This document shows, one piece after another, positions 44,461 to 53,197 of a DNA stretch of 64,000 nucleotides. Both the position numbers and the translations under genes were made by a program. How positions within the stretch are numbered: position 1 is the first letter of the stretch; each line of letters opens with the position of its first letter. Under the pieces are notes generated by a model. It was not told the DNA's origin. It saw only the letters and a list, made by a program, of their open reading frames with translations, and made no database searches. The DNA comes from Paraburkholderia polaris (GTDB lineage Bacteria; Pseudomonadota; Gammaproteobacteria; Burkholderiales; Burkholderiaceae), in the NCBI RefSeq assembly GCF_012927345.1, contig NZ_JABBGJ010000047.1:23597-87596 (forward strand). Reading direction: 5' to 3'.

Positions 44461-45052
44461 TTGACGAGCGCGATGAGTAGCACAACGAGCGCAGCCGCCG
44501 GCTGGTCCGGCTCCTGCACCGCGCTGCGCGTCCTGGAAGCCGCGAACGCCAGGGCGCCCGACTTCTTCCAGCGGCCGCGGCAAATGGTGGCTGCACGTCA
44601 TCGGCAAGGCCACGCCCGAAGGCGGGCTCCCGGTGTCGATGCACTGGCGAGGGCCGACTTTGCACGGTACAAGGCCTTTCAAGGGCTGCCATCGGTACCG
44701 TCGTGCCACGAGCCTGGTCCGGCAGTGATGCGCATCACTGGCGATGACGCGTGACATCTGACGCCAGCGGCGATCTGCCTGATTGTCAGGACGGTGTTTC
44801 GGCGCGCCGCTGATGCGCTGGCGCCTGACGATCCACTCGGCGCCGCGACGCTGCGTCGCGCTTCGACGCACTGGTTCGTCACAGTGCCGACTCTCATCAG
44901 ACGGACGTCGGCACCGACCTGCCCTTCATCCATAAAAACCTGCGGCACGCGTCGATCGCGACGACCGGCATCCATCTGTACGCCGAGGACGACCGCCGCC
45001 ACGCACCCGGCGTACGAAAGCGGCGGGAACCGCAACCCGGGCGAGCCTGAGT
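44461..45052 (+). pseudogene. Tyrosine recombinase (phage-type integrase), C-terminal half, frameshifted
   Basis: Pieces in several frames give LRVLEAANARAPDFFQR, KWWLHVIGKATPEGGLPVS, FARYKAFQGLPSVPSCHEPG, VFRRAADALAPDDPLGAATL, RRASTHWF, and then LPFIHKNLRHASIATTGIHL followed by YAEDDRRHA. The last two carry the LxHASIxTTxxYLH-like catalytic region; the usual Arg of HxLRHT is lost at a frameshift (THWF then HSADSHQTDVG). The N-terminus is not recognisable. It is a remnant of an integrative element or of a resolvase-type gene. Confidence 0.75.
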
Positions 45053-45088
45053 CACAAATAGCGGCGCAACCCCGCTTCGCCAGTCGCG

Positions 45089-45640
45089 ATGAACCATTCC
45101 GATTTCCATATTCGCGTCGAACTTCCCGGCGCCGCCGGCTGCTGCTGGCGCTGCGGCGACATCCAGCCTGACCATGATGATGATCCGAACCGGTGTCAGG
45201 GCTTCCCGCTTATCGCGACGGAATTCGTGTTCGATGGACACAAGCGTGAACAATGTCATCTGACGGAGGAAGAAGCGATCCGTGTCGTAATCCACGAGGC
45301 CGACACGTCGGGACATCCGGGTTATCCCAACAGCGACGTCAATCACATGGTGCGCGCCCGGCTCGAGGCGAGGGGTTCACCTTCTCCGCACAAGGGCATC
45401 CTGCGCTTCGACCGGCGCGCCACCGGACGGCGGAATCTGGCATCCGTACCCAGGCGGCAAGGATGCAGTACGCTGATCCTGCGCCCTTGTCTGCCGCTCA
45501 AGCGAACGGCCAGCGAGAGGCCAGAGCGTGATTCCAGCGCATTTCCGGGCGCGGCGACGGCCGACGTGCGCACCTGGACCAATCGCCAAAGGGAGGCCCG
45601 GTCGGCGATAACCGGCCAGCGAATCACACATCATCCGTAA
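45089..45640 (+). CDS. Hypothetical protein with possible zinc-binding N-terminus
   Basis: The 183-residue frame begins MNHSDFHIRVELPGAAGCCW and contains CCWRCGDIQPDHDDDPNRC, a possible metal-binding cluster. Codon use looks like a gene up to about 45370 (VIHEADTSGHPGYPNSDVNH). After that the sequence becomes arginine/proline-rich without a pattern, so the gene may have lost its original end by frameshift. No good ribosome site. The family is not recognised. Confidence 0.4.
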   Translation: MNHSDFHIRVELPGAAGCCWRCGDIQPDHDDDPNRCQGFPLIATEFVFDGHKREQCHLTEEEAIRVVIHEADTSGHPGYPNSDVNHMVRARLEARGSPSPHKGILRFDRRATGRRNLASVPRRQGCSTLILRPCLPLKRTASERPERDSSAFPGAATADVRTWTNRQREARSAITGQRITHHP

Positions 45641-45655
45641 CAGGAGAAAAACCGA

Positions 45656-46192
45656 ATGACCCGCATTTCGCTGGAGGCACTGGCACGGGCCATGAAAGCC
45701 GTAGAGGCTATGAACCTCCGACAGAAAGAGGCCTTGACCGACGAAATATTCGTTGCCCAGCCTCATATGCTCGGCTCGGTTCTCGTCCTTCCGAAGCTCG
45801 GTGTTTCGATGGAAAAGATGGAGTTCGTCATCGAGCTTCTGCTTCTCTGCTTTCAGGCGATGAAGGAGTCGGGCCGGACGTGGCCGCTGATCACAGAAGA
45901 CGATCAGGAATTGCAGCAGCGGATTTACGTGACCACCGTCAGGCTGGGCGAAGACCTGAGCCCGCCGCAGCAGGATCGTCTGATGCGGCAATACATGGGA
46001 AACCATCCTGAGCAGAATCTGCTGGCATGCATAGGGGCACGGACGGCGGACTGGCTTGAACGTATCGATCCGGAAGACAGTGACAGGTACGTGATGCTGG
46101 CCGCAGCCAACCTCGTGAACTGCATCGCGTTCGTCCCCACGCCCACGTCCAGAAAACCGTCTACGTCTGGCCGACCACGGAGAGCCAAATGA
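45656..46192 (+). CDS. Conserved hypothetical protein (178 residues)
   Basis: An intact, largely helical, soluble protein: ISLEALARAMKAVEAMNLRQ, a hydrophobic helix MEFVIELLLLCFQAM, and EDLSPPQQDRLMRQYMGNHP. There is no signal peptide. AGGAGAAAAACCGA precedes ATG 45656. Its stop overlaps the next start (ATGA at 46189-46192), so the two proteins are probably made together and may interact. I do not recognise the family. Confidence 0.7.
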   Translation: MTRISLEALARAMKAVEAMNLRQKEALTDEIFVAQPHMLGSVLVLPKLGVSMEKMEFVIELLLLCFQAMKESGRTWPLITEDDQELQQRIYVTTVRLGEDLSPPQQDRLMRQYMGNHPEQNLLACIGARTADWLERIDPEDSDRYVMLAAANLVNCIAFVPTPTSRKPSTSGRPRRAK

Positions 46193-46770
46193 GTCAAGAC
46201 CGATGCGAACAGTGTGCGCAGCCCACTGCTGCGTACGATGCAATCCACTACGGCTCTGTCGAAGGCGGTTACCGCCTGCTTTGCACCCAGTGTTTCAATG
46301 CCGAAGTCGCGAGGCGCCATGGCGTGACTGACTTCGAAAACGTGCGGCTCGAGCCCATCCGGATGGTGGATTGCGCCGGCGACGCGCACCAGTTCCATTT
46401 CCAGATGCGTCTGCTGGGCACCATGCTCGCCCTTGATGCCTTCGAGATTCAGGACGGGTTCCGCGCAGGTTATGAATTCCGGATCATCGGCAAACCGGAA
46501 GATGACGTGCTGACCCTCCTTGGCCGCCTCGTTGAAAAAATGAGGCGCACGTTGGCAGTCAAGGATCTGGCAATCAATGGCAGCCAGTTTCAGATCCGTG
46601 ACCAAACCGTGCGGGGACTGATTTCGTCCGATCCGGCAGGATCCGGCGACATTCCTGTCGTTGTCGTGGATGGCAGGGAAATCGGCTGGGACGATTTCGG
46701 GCGTATGCTCGCTGCCTTTGAAGGCTGGCAATTCAGGCTCGAGCTCAGGGACCTGGCCGATGACGTTTGA
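46189..46770 (+). CDS. Conserved hypothetical protein with N-terminal zinc ribbon
   Basis: This 193-residue protein opens with two CxxC knuckles (CEQCAQPTAAYDA and LLCTQCFNAEVARRHG). Next come a beta-rich domain (HQFHFQMRLLGTMLALDAFE) and a C-terminal segment with VVVDGREIGWDDFGRMLAAF. It is translationally coupled to the previous gene. I have seen similar proteins only as unnamed domains; no function can be given. Likely a partner of the 178-residue protein. Confidence 0.7.
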   Translation: MSQDRCEQCAQPTAAYDAIHYGSVEGGYRLLCTQCFNAEVARRHGVTDFENVRLEPIRMVDCAGDAHQFHFQMRLLGTMLALDAFEIQDGFRAGYEFRIIGKPEDDVLTLLGRLVEKMRRTLAVKDLAINGSQFQIRDQTVRGLISSDPAGSGDIPVVVVDGREIGWDDFGRMLAAFEGWQFRLELRDLADDV

Positions 46771-47830
46771 TTCCCGGGATTTCGCCGCAGGCGCCAGAAC
46801 TGAAAATCATCCTGTGATCAACGGATCGAGCCGATTTTTGCAGAAATTTTGCTCTCATTGGCCGAGCCTGCGTCAGTGTACGCAACTCGCGACTACATCG
46901 AGTGCATCTCTACGCGGTCCGCCCGGCGCCGACGCAACCGTGCGCACGGCCAACAAAAAAGTTCGGCAGTTGGATTGTGATTGACTAGAAAGTCAACAAA
47001 ATCAATCATTTCTTTTATGTAACTTTATAAGGATTCCTAACAACATTGCGACAATCACTGGTTGTTGTAATGTCGTTCCTGCACTCTCGCCCACGGCAAG
47101 GCGTGAACATTCACGAAAGAACAAGTCCTATGTCGCAGATTGTGCACAAAACTTTTCCGCCAACACGCAACATCCACGATTTTCTAAGCCAATCTACAAC
47201 AGGTCCGCATGCTGGGTGACCATGGAGCGTGGCGTTCGATACCGGGAACAGGCTTACGTAAATAACAGGACCAGTTTTTTGCATACAAAGGAGTCCTTCG
47301 CGAGGCCGCACGGGAGACCGGCCTTCTTCGATGAGCAAGCCAGATTGCCCCGCGAGGCAGTCTGCAAAGCTGGTTTTGACGTTGTAGTTGACGTAACTGT
47401 GGCCGACAGTTAGTTGCATTTAAATTTCGTAATATCCGTCCTGGCGGTGAGCTTTTGCGGGATCGCAACGCTGCGGCAAACGCGACGGCGGTGAGTGGGT
47501 GGCCAAAATTTATATCGGCAACTGATCGGGGTTTCCGAGCGGCCACCGTCGCGCGCACATGGTCACACTTAGGCTTAAACTCGATGCCGGTCACTCTCGC
47601 GTGAACAACCTCCTCTCTGGGTCTGGCCCGGTAGCTGATAGCTCAAGCGCGCAAGCCGCTGTCCGGAAAAAAGTCGCTTAACTATCGGTGCCTCGGACGG
47701 CGTAGATGCCAATCGCGCTAACGCGCGCCGGTTAGTCCGCATCTCAGCGGCACATTGTTGTCCGAAGATTATCTGTCGCGCCCATCTTGCTCATGCGCGC
47801 GGTGGAAGGTACCGGGGCGAATTTCCTGCT
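46771..47830. other. AT-richer non-coding region, about 1060 bases
   Basis: No gene is supported. The stretch 46975-47060 is markedly AT-rich (TTGACTAGAAAGTCAAC with an internal GACTnnnnAGTC dyad, and TATAAGG near 47025) and contains a dyad around ACAATCACTGGTTGTTGT. It could be a promoter cluster or an H-NS-type silencing site next to the accessory genes. Plus-strand frames at 47216 and minus-strand frames at 47111-47594 look non-coding. Confidence 0.4.
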
Positions 47831-48337
47831 GTGAAGGTACATTATGAAATCTTGCCGGGCGTCGCGAGCGTCACCGTAGATGCAAGGGGCAAAACCATGG
47901 GTTTTTCTTGCCGAACGTTTCTGATCGCTCGTGACGATACCCTCTGGCGGTTGTCGAACACCAGATTCGACCGGATGCTGCGAGATCCGGCAAGCCACTG
48001 TCTGCCCGTCTTTGCAGGGCAACGAGTGCGAATAGGCAGTGTCGTGGTCCAGCTTGAGGCCAGAAACCCGGTGCGTGTCGTTCGGAACACGTTTTCCATT
48101 CTCACTTTCGATGCCGAAGGCCACATCGACACGAGCAGGTTCGAAAAGCAGCAATTTGCCCTCGCAGAATCGGCCGTCGCACCTGTCTTTGCCGTATTCG
48201 ATGATGACGGCAACCAGACGGTGGTCGACGCGACCTCCCGATTCATTGCACAGGGAGGCCAATGGGCTCCGTCACGTGCTTTGGCGCGCGTCATAAATCA
48301 GACCGCGTTGGGTCAACAAAAGTGCCGCCACCTGTAA
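47831..48337 (+). CDS. Conserved hypothetical protein (168 residues)
   Basis: A soluble protein starting at GTG 47831: VHYEILPGVASVTVDARGKT, then FLIARDDTLWRLSNTRFDRM, with a C-terminal SRFIAQGGQWAPSRALARVI. The composition and codon use look genuine. It resembles an unnamed protein type I associate with Burkholderia accessory DNA, but I cannot assign a domain. It is isolated between two non-coding stretches. Confidence 0.6.
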   Translation: MKVHYEILPGVASVTVDARGKTMGFSCRTFLIARDDTLWRLSNTRFDRMLRDPASHCLPVFAGQRVRIGSVVVQLEARNPVRVVRNTFSILTFDAEGHIDTSRFEKQQFALAESAVAPVFAVFDDDGNQTVVDATSRFIAQGGQWAPSRALARVINQTALGQQKCRHL

Positions 48338-48849
48338 ACGGTCGCTCGAGGGTCGCTCTACGGTATCCAGTTTTCGATTCTCGGGTCTCGGAGATGGATC
48401 GACAAACCGGGATTTATCCATTCAAGTCGAGCTTTGCGCATTGACGGGCGCGACGGGCACGTGATTGACCTGTTGCGCCCACCTGCTTGTCGGTCGCGTT
48501 CCACCTGCCGGGCACACGATGGACGCCGAGGGACACGCGTGCCCTTCGGTCGCGCATCCGCTCCAGTCCAGGTTTCACACAGAAAGGCACGGCGCCCTTT
48601 TCTCGATCGTATGATCCGCATCATGCGCCCCCTCGTATCGGCTTGCCACATCCGCCGTACACGTGACGGGCCTGCGCTCACGACAACGTCGAAGGTTGTT
48701 GTAGGGAAAGAAAATTATAATAGCGCGGCCCATTCACTTTCGGATCGGCCGCATGATGTGTCCCTCTCATGCCGCGCAAGAGCATTGGGCGCCCTGACCT
48801 TCTGGCATCAGACCCCTGCTCCGCTCAAGCCGATCCATCGTTTTCAGCC
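48338..48849. other. Intergenic region, about 510 bases
   Basis: No supported gene. The short plus frame starting at 48434 is arginine-rich and lacks a ribosome site. AT-rich GAAAATTATAATAGC at about 48709-48723 could be the -10 region of the lipoprotein gene. Confidence 0.4.
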
Positions 48850-49512
48850 ATGCATACTCAGTTCCGCTTTTCCTCCGCGGCTTTCGTGCTTGCGCTAGCG
48901 AGCGCACTGTCTGCGTGCTCGACGCCGAAGCCGCTTTACCAGCAAGAACAGTTCGACGCAGGCGATAGCCCCTATATGCACAAGTTCGGCGCGAAGGCGG
49001 AACCCGCTTGTGAAGCCGCCCGCCGTGCGTTGCTCAGCCAGGGATATATCGCCAGTTCGACGAGGCCCGATTCGGTCGATGGATCGAAAAATTTCCAGCC
49101 CACCAGCGATTCGCACGCAGTGATTGAAATCCACGTGGTCTGCACAACCGACGACCCCAAAAGCACCAGCAGTACGGCGTACGTGAACGCGGTGCAGGAT
49201 CGCTATGCGCTGAAGAAGAGCAACACGTCGGCGAGCGTCGGACTAAGCGTATTCGGATCGCTGTCGCTGCCGATCGGCTCGAGCGATGACTCGATGGTGA
49301 AGGTTGCGAGCGAGACGATTCCTGCTGGCGTTTTCTATCAGCGTTTCTTCGCGCTAGTCGATCACTACCTGAAGGCAGACTCCGCCCAGCCTGCCGCTGT
49401 TGCTACCGCTGCGGCGCCGAAGGAGGCGCTGCCATCAATGAACGACGCCGTGCCGACGATCGGAGCAGCCCAGACAGGTAGTGATCCGGAGAAGGCGACG
49501 AGCGGCAAGTAA
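48850..49512 (+). CDS. DUF2242-type lipoprotein
   Basis: From ATG 48850 the protein is 220 residues with a lipoprotein signal peptide (FSSAAFVLALASALSACSTP; lipobox LSAC). The mature part contains CEAARRALLSQGYIASSTRP and IEIHVVCTTDDPKSTSSTAY, and a C-terminal alanine-rich tail. This layout matches the DUF2242 outer-membrane lipoproteins of Burkholderiales. The function is unknown. The longer upstream frame from 48769 is rejected because the lipobox fits the shorter start. Confidence 0.82.
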   Translation: MHTQFRFSSAAFVLALASALSACSTPKPLYQQEQFDAGDSPYMHKFGAKAEPACEAARRALLSQGYIASSTRPDSVDGSKNFQPTSDSHAVIEIHVVCTTDDPKSTSSTAYVNAVQDRYALKKSNTSASVGLSVFGSLSLPIGSSDDSMVKVASETIPAGVFYQRFFALVDHYLKADSAQPAAVATAAAPKEALPSMNDAVPTIGAAQTGSDPEKATSGK

Positions 49513-50068
49513 GCGTCGACGGTATCGCGCGCTCGAACCTGTGCTCGAGCCGCGTTTCGTCCGCTCACTTTCCCGCCTTGCATCCAGCGACGAAGATGCG
49601 AACAACCTGACGTGCGATGTCGCCGCGTTCGGACGCGCGGGGCGCCGTTTCGTGGCGCAAAGCAGCCGCATATGGATCCCGCGCAGCATCGGGTGCAGGA
49701 ATTGCCTGGTCGCGAGAACCACGTCATCGAACTGCAGCGTCCCGTTGGGCCACCGCCGCGCGCAGATAGTCCGAAAACGGGCTCCGTACTGCGCAGTCTG
49801 CCCTGTTTGTCGATGCGCTTTGATCAGAAGCAAGCCGTGCATTTCGCACCATATCCCGGCGGTATGCCGACGTCCTATGGGCGGAGCCTCACCTTCTCGA
49901 GCGCGCTCGGGACGGATTCGCCTCGAGCACGCAGTCGCTCAGCTGGGCAGTCCACGGTAACGCGCCATTGTTCACGACCACCAGTTTGCAAGCGGATGAC
50001 TTATCAATTGAGTTCCTTAATTATGTAAAATATAGGATTCCAATCTATATTTCCGCACAGAAAGCAAA
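49513..50068. other. Intergenic region, about 555 bases
   Basis: Overlapping frames on both strands without motifs. AT-rich around 50020-50050 (TTAATTATGTAAAATATAGG). No gene is supported. Confidence 0.4.
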
Positions 50069-50542
50069 TCACCAGAGTCTCGACTGAGGCGACATCGAAA
50101 TCGGAGAGTCGCTCTTCCCCGTCAGAAAACACCTCAGCTGTCGCTCGGCTTCCATGACCTCATGCAGTCGCGCGCTTGCGAGCTGGGCGTCATAGAGCGA
50201 AAGCAGGGTTTCGAAATCACTGATGACATCAGACGCAATTCGCCATTTACCGGTCTCATGCGCGTACGCCAAGGTGTTCTCAACGGCATATTCGGCGATC
50301 TTGAACTGCTCGGGCGGCAGATTTCCATAACCGGCGCGCTGCAGGTACCAGCTCAGGTACACCGCATGCATGAGCTCGTTGATCAGGTGGCTATTGCCAT
50401 GGCCGTCACGACAAGCAGCCAGTGCAAGATGACACGATAGCGAGCGTTTACTGGCAGAGGACCGGTCCATCGGCAACAGAAGCGTTTTCGTCAGAGGCTT
50501 GCGGGCTTGGCCACCGCGAGACTTGCTTTGCCTGGAGGACAT
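50069..50542 (-). CDS. Conserved hypothetical protein (157 residues)
   Basis: A soluble helical protein: KPLTKTLLLPMDRSSASKRS, LALAACRDGHGNSHLINELM, HAVYLSWYLQRAGYGNLPPE, and a C-terminal MEAERQLRCFL. Similar proteins occur in Burkholderia and are sometimes called Fis-family in databases, but I see no Fis helix-turn-helix. The start is ATG 50542, in an AT-rich leader. It may be an accessory regulatory or replicon-associated protein; the function is unknown. Confidence 0.6.
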   Translation of the reverse strand: MSSRQSKSRGGQARKPLTKTLLLPMDRSSASKRSLSCHLALAACRDGHGNSHLINELMHAVYLSWYLQRAGYGNLPPEQFKIAEYAVENTLAYAHETGKWRIASDVISDFETLLSLYDAQLASARLHEVMEAERQLRCFLTGKSDSPISMSPQSRLW

Positions 50543-50609
50543 TTTTGACGTTATGGCTGGGGAAGCGAGAAATTATAGCGAACCTCTGTCCGCGATTGTC
50601 CATAGTCGA

Positions 50610-50753
50610 CCGAGCCTGTGTGAAAACGCAAAAGTACTCGGTTTTCCGGTGTCGCTTTACCCTTCCCGAGTTGCTGGCAGCCCGATACGACGCGATCTGA
50701 AGGGTCGATTTTTTCGAACGACGCATTCGGCGTGCGTTTTCACACAGCCTCGG
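50610..50753. repeat. MITE-like element A (144 bases)
   Basis: Terminal inverted repeats of 21 bases with one mismatch: CCGAGCCTGTGTGAAAACGCA at 50610-50630 against CCGAGGCTGTGTGAAAACGCA read on the minus strand from 50753. (The shared core is CTGTGTGAAAACGCA.) There is no room for a transposase. The interior contains GTCGCTTTACCCTT and GATCTGAAGGGTCGATTTT, which recur in element B. It is probably an internally deleted insertion sequence. Confidence 0.75.
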
Positions 50754-51018
50754 CCACAAACCGCCGTTCACATGCGTCGTGGCTCGGACGTTCAAGTGTC
50801 GGCTACACCCCGTAACCGGCCAACCAATCGTAAAGGATGAACGCTCGGTCATCGGCCTGAGCTGACGTTCAGACGTCGCGGTTTGTGAGGCCGCTTCAGA
50901 TCCCTTTCCTGTCGTTCGGATCTGAGCAACCGCGAATGTCTCGTTCAGTGTGAGCGAATGCGTACTCTCGACCCTGAACAGCCTCTCAACGCGCATGCGC
51001 GAATGGCCGTTGTCCGAT

Positions 51019-51179
51019 GGATGCTGTTAAAAAAGTCGGCGACGGTCTACATAGCGAGGTTTTCATGGGTCGCTTTGCCCTTAACCGAGGCCCGCGAACG
51101 GCTTGTAGGCCGATCTGAGAGGTTGATTTTCTGGCCTGCGGTGCGCTAACCAACTGCCGAGACTTTTTCAACAGCATCC
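51019..51179. repeat. MITE-like element B (161 bases)
   Basis: Terminal inverted repeats of 19 bases with one mismatch: GGATGCTGTTAAAAAAGTC at 51019-51037 and GGATGCTGTTGAAAAAGTC on the minus strand from 51179. GAT stands at both borders and may be a target duplication. The interior has GTCGCTTTGCCCTT and GATCTGAGAGGTTGATTTT, closely similar to element A, although the tips differ. Confidence 0.75.
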
Positions 51180-51449
51180 GATGCAAACTTGGCGTTGGTT
51201 TTTCGATTATTTCGCGTTCGTCGAGACGCGCTCCAGGTTCATACAGAAAACGCGGAAGTCGAGTTCCTTATCTGCCGCCACAAGAGAATCAGTTCTTGTC
51301 GGGCACCCAACTACGTCTCGAACTCCCCACATTTGCTAGGAATCACGAACCACAGTGGATTGTCGCGCAGTTACCGGTGGACACTAGGCGCAAAGGCACG
51401 CCGATTTCCGAGCGCCCTGGTCGAAGAAGGGCGGCCGGTTTAGAAGTAC
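51180..51449. other. Intergenic region between MITE B and the FAD protein
   Basis: About 270 bases, somewhat AT-rich, with no gene or hairpin I can support. Confidence 0.35.
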
Positions 51450-53057
51450 CTAGTTTGGAAAATCGAATGGCACTTGTTGCTCCGGGACTGCGCCCCCACC
51501 AAGCAATACGGTTGGTTCCTGGCCATGTCTAATCAAGATGAGATCAAACTCTTCATCAAAGTCCGTGAGACTCGAGCCTTTCACGTTGGGCGCGAGCGTA
51601 ACCACGTGGGAGACGCAATAGCAATCGGCAGGCGTTCCACAACTGTGAGAGCTTGGTGATGCTGGCTTTATAGCCGCGATCTTATGCTGGGACAGTAAGC
51701 CAAATCGTAGTGGCGGTTTTAGACCCAACGTGACATAGTCCATCAGCTTCAACGTGAGGAGGCTAAGAAAGCGATTCAGGGCATAACTGAACGTTGGTAC
51801 CTCTTCCCTAATCACCCACAAGACGCGTACGGTTGAACCAACTCCCATTGTTAGGAACTTAATTAGTTCCGGTCTAAGAATGTTGCGAGCGAGAGCTAAC
51901 CGAGTTGACGGGTCCCACTCTATCCACAATTCGCTAACGACACGCTCGTATGAGTGGTGCCAATACCTCAGTGTTCCGACGGCCTTGTCTTGATCCGGAC
52001 GCCAAGCATGTGACCGTCGTGCAAAGTCCTCGGCCAAAATTGCATCTTGCATGAAACCTTTGGGCTGGAATTGCTTAGTGCCCAAAAACGACTCAATCTT
52101 GTCGTACAAGTCACGTCCGAAGTAACCCGTCGTGGCACGCTGAAAGTCTTGCATAGCACCATCACCGGAACCCGATATCAGGATATTTGTGGGTATGCTA
52201 CCGTGTAGGCTCGAGAGAAAGTTTGACGGACGCATGTTATCGTCCCCGCGCCAAAACGTCGGTCCAATATATCCTGTCCACGTCCCGTTGCCTGAAGTGA
52301 CCTCAGTCCCAAGGCCAACGCAGCTCACAACCGCTGCAAACTCTTCGTCGATCCAATCCGCACTGGGCCATCCGGAGCCGGATGTGGCCGAAACGCGGGT
52401 TAAGTTCGATCTGTCCAATTTCGTCAAATCAGACATCGGCTGTCCCTTGCTACGCTTCGCGCTTGTTCGAGCCGCGGAAGCATCATCAATCGTCAATTCG
52501 TCTGCGTCGTGGCTATAGAGGATTCTCATCCTACCTTTGCCATACGCTACTGCCCTGCCTGCACGTATGGCAGCAGAGTACAAAGCATCTTCATTCGCAT
52601 TGAGCCAAACCAGTGCTAGTTCAAATCCAGACAGGCGACTGGGAGCCAACGGTAAAGACACGCTAGGTCTTGACGAGTGCGGATTCGGAATCGGTAGCTT
52701 GCCGAGATGCCAATGGTCATGAGGCCAATCGTACTCGGTAGGGTCGACCGTCCGCCAGTAGCAGTCTCGCAAGGTCCCAAAGGGTTCAGTGTCCCGTTCG
52801 ACTACTGTTACGTGCGCTCCGCGTTCTGCCGCCGAGAGCGCTAACGCGACGCCAGCAACCCCCGCTCCTAAAACTAGGAGGCTTCGAGCGCGTTCATCCG
52901 TTACCTCCACGTCAACTATCCCCGCCGAAAGCAATGCGTCACACATTAAAGCCGCGCGCAATAACTGATCGCGCACACTTCCCGTGCGGACTCTCGTGAG
53001 ATCAAAACACCTCGGAGTGATCTGATGAAGGCCTAGTACCTGAGACGCTCTTGACAT
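51450..53057 (-). CDS. FAD/NAD(P)-binding protein of unknown family
   Basis: From ATG 53057 the protein is about 535 residues. A Rossmann dinucleotide motif (LLVLGAGVAGVALALSAAER, then HVTVVERDTEPFG) lies at about residues 60-90, and a second glycine motif (ILISGSGDGAMQDFQRATTG) in the middle, so it resembles flavin monooxygenase or pyridine-disulphide-type folds. The C-terminal 200 residues (DFARRSHAWRPDQDKAVGTL, LILIRHGQEPTVLLGG) match nothing I know. GTG 53132 is an alternative start. Its codons and base composition are AT-richer than its neighbours. It follows the Ala-Asp repeat gene on the same strand. Confidence 0.7.
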   Translation of the reverse strand: MSRASQVLGLHQITPRCFDLTRVRTGSVRDQLLRAALMCDALLSAGIVDVEVTDERARSLLVLGAGVAGVALALSAAERGAHVTVVERDTEPFGTLRDCYWRTVDPTEYDWPHDHWHLGKLPIPNPHSSRPSVSLPLAPSRLSGFELALVWLNANEDALYSAAIRAGRAVAYGKGRMRILYSHDADELTIDDASAARTSAKRSKGQPMSDLTKLDRSNLTRVSATSGSGWPSADWIDEEFAAVVSCVGLGTEVTSGNGTWTGYIGPTFWRGDDNMRPSNFLSSLHGSIPTNILISGSGDGAMQDFQRATTGYFGRDLYDKIESFLGTKQFQPKGFMQDAILAEDFARRSHAWRPDQDKAVGTLRYWHHSYERVVSELWIEWDPSTRLALARNILRPELIKFLTMGVGSTVRVLWVIREEVPTFSYALNRFLSLLTLKLMDYVTLGLKPPLRFGLLSQHKIAAIKPASPSSHSCGTPADCYCVSHVVTLAPNVKGSSLTDFDEEFDLILIRHGQEPTVLLGGGAVPEQQVPFDFPN

Positions 53058-53197
53058 TATTATTTTCCGGTTTGTCACTGAGACCGGCCCGATGCGCTTC
53101 GAATGAGGCTTGTCTTGCCTCTCAGAGCGCACTCAAACAGTCGCTAACGAGTGAAGCACGGTATGTCGACGTTAGTCAGAAAAGATACGCGAAAGGC

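Noticed and set aside
45925..46731. 268-residue minus-strand frame
   Set aside because: Exact shadow of the two plus-strand unknown genes; the plus-strand genes have ribosome sites and coupling.
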